In this document: piece by piece, positions 13,799 through 16,426 of the stretch
How positions within the stretch are numbered: the stretch's first letter is position 1
How the letters are laid out: the number at the start of each line of letters is the position of its first letter
Assembly: GCA_947853245.1 (NCBI GenBank)
Contig: CANTWP010000013.1
Span: 1 to 16,426 of the forward strand
DNA from: an uncultured Bacilli bacterium
GTDB taxonomy: Bacteria; Bacillota_I; Bacilli_A; RF39; UBA660
Length of the DNA stretch: 16,426 nt
Direction of reading: 5' to 3'
Translations under genes and position numbers: made by a program
The notes under the pieces: generated by a model
Told to the model about the DNA's origin: nothing
Seen by the model: the letters and a program-made list of their open reading frames with translations, nothing else
The model's database searches: none

Positions 13799-14705
13799 AT
13801 ATTTCCAAATATAAGTCATTGTTGTATTCATGTTGAATTGTTTGTTTAGATTTTAGAATATCCGTTGTAATAAGATAAAAATCATATAATATTACTTGTT
13901 GACCATCTGAGGTAACAGGATCATCCCAAGTAAGATCTAAATGATACCAAGTTGAATCTAAATAAACAGCATTCCAAATGTGTTCTTTGTTTGATACCTT
14001 ATAATTTTTAACACCAATTTTATCTAAGAAGATTGCCATGGCATCGCTATAACCGCTACAAATACCTTTACCTTCAACTAAAGGACCATAGGCATTATAG
14101 GGATGATATGGATATGTATCTTTATTCATATCTAACTTAAAGTCTTGATCATAGATTGTATTTTCTATGATATAATCATGGAATAACTTAATTTTTTGAC
14201 GATCACTCATTGTAGCTTTGATATTATTGTCAATAAATTTATTTATAGTTTCGTTAACTTTAAGGATCTGATCTTGTGAATATGCTTTTTGTAAGCTAAT
14301 ATTTATCTTTCCCAAAGAGTCAATAGTAAAATTAATAGTAGTATATGAATTAAGTGGACTAATATAATTATTTATAGCTTGAATATAATCAGTATTTTCA
14401 ATAATATTATAGAAATCATCTGAACAAGTAGAGTATGTATAATCACAGAAGAAAGTAAAATCTTCCCAACCATAATTTAAAGCAGTATAAATAATGTCTA
14501 GGAATTGTTCTTCATTTTTAACGATAAATTTATCAGTATTTTGTACTAATAAAAAGTTAGAATTTTTATAGTATTCGTTAGCATTTTTAACTACAACTGA
14601 ATCCTTATATATAATTTTTTGAGAAATAAATCTAGTTACTAAATCTTTTTGCCATAAACAAAAAAAGGCTATAAGTATTATAATCAAGCATATTAGTTTC
14701 TTCAT
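13797..14705 (-). CDS. Secreted or membrane-anchored transglutaminase-like protein
   Basis: A 302-residue protein with an N-terminal signal or anchor (MKKLICLIIILIAFFCLW) and a C-terminal transglutaminase-like cysteine protease fold. The triad is complete: Cys216 in GKGICSGYSDAMAIFLDKIG, His242 in EHIWNAVYLDSTWYHLDLTWDDP, and Asp257 in the same stretch. Residues 60-165 are an unassigned helical domain. Related proteins act on the cell wall or on proteins at the surface; the substrate here is unknown. The SD GGTGATAGG and an extended -10 (TGCTATAAT, 14730-14722) lie directly behind the rpsT terminator, so it has its own promoter rather than read-through. It is convergent with the kinase gene. 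Confidence 0.87.
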   Translation of the reverse strand: MKKLICLIIILIAFFCLWQKDLVTRFISQKIIYKDSVVVKNANEYYKNSNFLLVQNTDKFIVKNEEQFLDIIYTALNYGWEDFTFFCDYTYSTCSDDFYNIIENTDYIQAINNYISPLNSYTTINFTIDSLGKINISLQKAYSQDQILKVNETINKFIDNNIKATMSDRQKIKLFHDYIIENTIYDQDFKLDMNKDTYPYHPYNAYGPLVEGKGICSGYSDAMAIFLDKIGVKNYKVSNKEHIWNAVYLDSTWYHLDLTWDDPVTSDGQQVILYDFYLITTDILKSKQTIQHEYNNDLYLEI

Positions 14706-14721
14706 CCTATCACCTATTGTA

Positions 14722-14730
14722 ATTATAGCA
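14722..14730 (-). promoter_or_regulatory. Extended -10 promoter of the transglutaminase-like gene
   Basis: Minus strand TGC-TATAAT is a perfect TGnTATAAT. The -35 region is occupied by the rpsT terminator T-run, which fits a -35-independent extended -10 promoter. Confidence 0.6.
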
Positions 14731-14739
14731 AATAAACAT

Positions 14740-14768
14740 AAAAAAAAGAAGTGGAATTATTCCATTTC
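14740..14768 (-). terminator. Terminator of rpsT
   Basis: Minus strand GAAATGGAA (14768-14760) pairs with TTCCACTTC (14756-14748) with one mismatch, then a run of eight T. The three-base loop is exactly the TAA stop codon of rpsT. Confidence 0.8.
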
Positions 14769-15020
14769 ATTAACTTTTTTCGTAATACGTGATTTATTAC
14801 GAGCACTATTATTTTTTGCGACGGCACCTTTAGATGTAGCTTTATCGATTCTCTTAATAGCAACTTTTAAGGCTTCACCAGCAGCAACTTTATCTTTAGC
14901 TTCAACCGCTTTTTCTACTTTTTTAATAGCAGTCTTCATACTAGTCGCATATTTATTATTACTGTTTTGTCTTTTATTGATTACTTTAACAGCTTTTTTA
15001 GCATTTTTCATATTTGGCAT
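14757..15020 (-). CDS. rpsT: 30S ribosomal protein S20
   Basis: An 87-residue, Lys/Ala-rich helical protein of the small subunit. MPNMKNAKKAVKVINKRQNSNNKYATSMKTAIKK is the S20 opening, with the conserved central AIKRIDKATSKGAVAKNNSARNKSRI and the usual length. GGAGGTGA lies seven bases before the ATG on the minus strand. It is divergent from gpr, the arrangement known from B. subtilis, and has its own terminator. Confidence 0.97.
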   Translation of the reverse strand: MPNMKNAKKAVKVINKRQNSNNKYATSMKTAIKKVEKAVEAKDKVAAGEALKVAIKRIDKATSKGAVAKNNSARNKSRITKKVNEME

Positions 15021-15135
15021 AATGTTTCACCTCCAAGCCACTTCGATATTCATTATTTTAACAAATATTTCCTAAAAAAGCAATGTTTTTGATAATATTA
15101 TTAGAAACTTTGTTAACATTATTAATGGTGATGCT

Positions 15136-16167
15136 ATGAAACATGAAGTGGATTTATCAAAATTTGAAATTAGAACAGATTTGGCTATTGAATCGATTGA
15201 AAATCATCAAGATATTGAAGGAATAATTAGTAGGATCGAGAAAATTAATGGTCTTACGATAACTGATGTAGTTATAGATACGTTAGGCGGTAAAAAGTTA
15301 AATAAGAAGCCAGGTAATTATATTACAATTGAGTTTGACGATATTACAGATGAAGATAATCGTAAAAAAGTTGAGGAAGTATTTGTTTATAAATTAAAAG
15401 AATTATTGAAAAAGAAAAAAATAAAGATGTCAGACAGTTGTTTTGTAATTGGTCTTGGTAATGAAAAATCTACTCCCGATTCCTTAGGACCGCTTTGTAC
15501 ATCTAAAATAGTAGTTACTAATCATTTATTTGAATTAGGTCATTTATCTAAAGATTATCGCCGCGTTTGGGCTTTATCACCTGGTGTAATGGGTACAACT
15601 GGAATGGAAACAAGTGATGTAATCATTAGCATTATTAATAGAATAAAACCATCATTTATAATTGTGATTGATGCTTTAGCAAGTCAATCTGTAGAACGAG
15701 TTAATAAAACAATTCAAATGACTGATACCGGAATATCTCCTGGTGGTGGAATAGGCAATAATCGTAAAGAAATAAACGAAGAAATCTTAGATATACCAGT
15801 TATTGCTATCGGTGTACCAACTACAGTAGATGCTGTAACGATTGTAAGTGATACAATTAATTATATGTATAAACACTTTTCTTATTTGAAAACTAATATG
15901 AATAACCCTGCAAATAAATTAATGATAGGAGAACCTAATTATTTAAAGAAAGATATTGCAATTGCTGATGCAGATAAAACAGAGTGGCTGGGTTTAGTCG
16001 GTAATCTAAATGAAAGTGAGACTAGACAACTTATTTATGAAGTCCTAACTCCAGTAGGATATAATTTAATGGTGACACCAAAAGAAGTAGATTTTGTTAT
16101 TGAAAAATTAGCGGATGTTATAGGAAATGGTATTAATAAAGCAATTCATAATAAAAAGAAATTTTAA
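15136..16167 (+). CDS. gpr: Spore germination protease GPR
   Basis: A 343-residue zymogen protease of family A25 that degrades small acid-soluble spore proteins at germination. FEIRTDLAIES (10-20) is the self-cleavage region that mimics the substrate site, so about 15 residues form the propeptide. The catalytic aspartates, by comparison with B. megaterium Asp127 and Asp193, are Asp115 in VIGLGNEKSTPDSLGP and Asp179 in VIDALASQSVERVN. MTDTGISPGGGIGNNR, VIAIGVPTTVDA and the C-terminal GYNLMVTPKEVD are also typical, and length is near the usual ~370. ATG follows GGTGAT by three bases. GATAATATTA (15091-15100) matches the forespore SigF -10 pattern GGNRANAHTR except at one base, but no good -35 is seen. 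It is the clearest sign that this organism forms endospores. Confidence 0.96.
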   Translation: MKHEVDLSKFEIRTDLAIESIENHQDIEGIISRIEKINGLTITDVVIDTLGGKKLNKKPGNYITIEFDDITDEDNRKKVEEVFVYKLKELLKKKKIKMSDSCFVIGLGNEKSTPDSLGPLCTSKIVVTNHLFELGHLSKDYRRVWALSPGVMGTTGMETSDVIISIINRIKPSFIIVIDALASQSVERVNKTIQMTDTGISPGGGIGNNRKEINEEILDIPVIAIGVPTTVDAVTIVSDTINYMYKHFSYLKTNMNNPANKLMIGEPNYLKKDIAIADADKTEWLGLVGNLNESETRQLIYEVLTPVGYNLMVTPKEVDFVIEKLADVIGNGINKAIHNKKKF

Positions 16168-16187
16168 TGTTGAACCTGATTATTGAC

Positions 16188-16216
16188 TTGACAACATATT
16201 TAGGATTGATTACAAT
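16188..16216 (+). promoter_or_regulatory. Strong promoter with operator-like palindrome, upstream of the last ORF
   Basis: TTGACA (16188-16193), exactly 17 nt, TACAAT (16211-16216). The perfect inverted repeat ACAATAT-TGG-ATATTGT (16212-16228) overlaps the -10 and the predicted start, where a repressor would block transcription. Confidence 0.65.
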
Positions 16217-16240
16217 ATTGGATATTGTTGGGTGAACATA

Positions 16241-16390
16241 ATGTTTAATATATCAGATTATAAGAATAATTCAATAAGACTACAAGAAATAGATAAAATT
16301 TATAAGTATCTTTTAGAAAATTATTTTGGTAATTGTCAAATAAGTAATGACTTTAAAGTTAACCAAAATGTAGTGTTACAATTGATGTGA
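16241..16390 (+). CDS. Short hypothetical ORF, possibly the start of a longer gene
   Basis: A 49-residue reading from ATG 16241 (SD GGGTGA five bases upstream), with Leu/Asn/Tyr-rich, helical character (IRLQEIDKIYKYLLENYFGN). TGA at 16388 ends it, yet the same frame stays open for 12 more codons (DRDGIQKTIDTL) to the window edge. It is not recognisable, and it does not look like SpoIIP, which follows gpr in Bacillus. It could be a small protein, or a longer gene broken by a nonsense change. Its own promoter argues that the start is real. Confidence 0.45.
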   Translation: MFNISDYKNNSIRLQEIDKIYKYLLENYFGNCQISNDFKVNQNVVLQLM

Positions 16391-16426
16391 GACCGAGATG
16401 GTATACAAAAAACGATAGATACCTTA

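Noticed and set aside
16391..16426. Adapter-like wording near the window end (GACCGAGATGGTATAC)
   Set aside because: Only loosely similar to Illumina adapter sequence and the following bases differ. Ordinary AT-rich coding-like sequence explains it.
1..16426. Prophage, IS element, CRISPR array or integrated island
   Set aside because: No transposase, integrase, phage gene, regularly spaced repeats or target-site duplications were seen. The 5' tRNA has no visible attachment-site copy in the window.

Overview
The window is very AT-rich, with compact low-GC Gram-positive gene organisation: strong Shine-Dalgarno (SD) sequences, often the extended form GGTGAT; SigA-type TTGACA/TATAAT promoters; and hairpin terminators that overlap stop codons. 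Best inference: an endospore-lineage member of the Bacilli, probably an uncultivated gut-type lineage near Erysipelotrichia/RF39-like groups. It has a spore protease gene (gpr) divergent from rpsT, as in Bacillus, plus tmcAL, yceD and rpmF together. The standard stop code fits. No prophage, IS element, CRISPR array or rRNA was seen.

Layout. 1-58: 3'-truncated tRNA with CAU anticodon (- strand). 124-1280: two matching promoters and an unrecognised single-pass membrane protein. 1341-4455: cysteine synthase, cysteinyl-tRNA synthetase (cysS) and a YugP-type membrane zinc peptidase, one cysteine-supply and charging group. 4586-6956: a damaged envelope module. A PstS-like binding protein has lost its last ~30 residues to two lesions whose remnant is still readable, and the next gene (DUF4163/DUF3298-like) is split in two by what looks like a 4-bp tandem duplication. 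6981-8138 (-): tmcAL. 8247-10133: a large pilin-like surface protein with a Cys/Trp-rich tail, lying between tmcAL and yceD-rpmF. 10206-10892: yceD-rpmF, from a promoter built into the preceding terminator. 10900-12027 (-): a FtsW/RodA/SpoVE glycosyltransferase. 12146-12463: a membrane-tethered PTS EIIB-like domain without its phosphorylatable Cys. 12539-13750: a KinB-like orphan sensor kinase whose promoter holds a perfect Spo0A box. 13797-15020 (-): a secreted transglutaminase-like protein and rpsT. 15136-16167: gpr. 16241-end: a strong promoter and a short unrecognised ORF where Bacillus has spoIIP.

How they work together. Translation housekeeping (tRNA, cysS, tmcAL, rpmF, rpsT) alternates with envelope and sporulation functions (RodA/SpoVE, pilin-like protein, transglutaminase, sensor kinase, gpr). 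The most noteworthy signals are the Spo0A-box kinase promoter, the two adjacent damaged genes at 4586-6956, the Cys-less EIIB domain and the pilin-like gene. Several starts are set by the SD rather than by the longest frame: 5483, 8138, 10206, 12146 and 12539. No gene-free stretch exceeds 300 bases.
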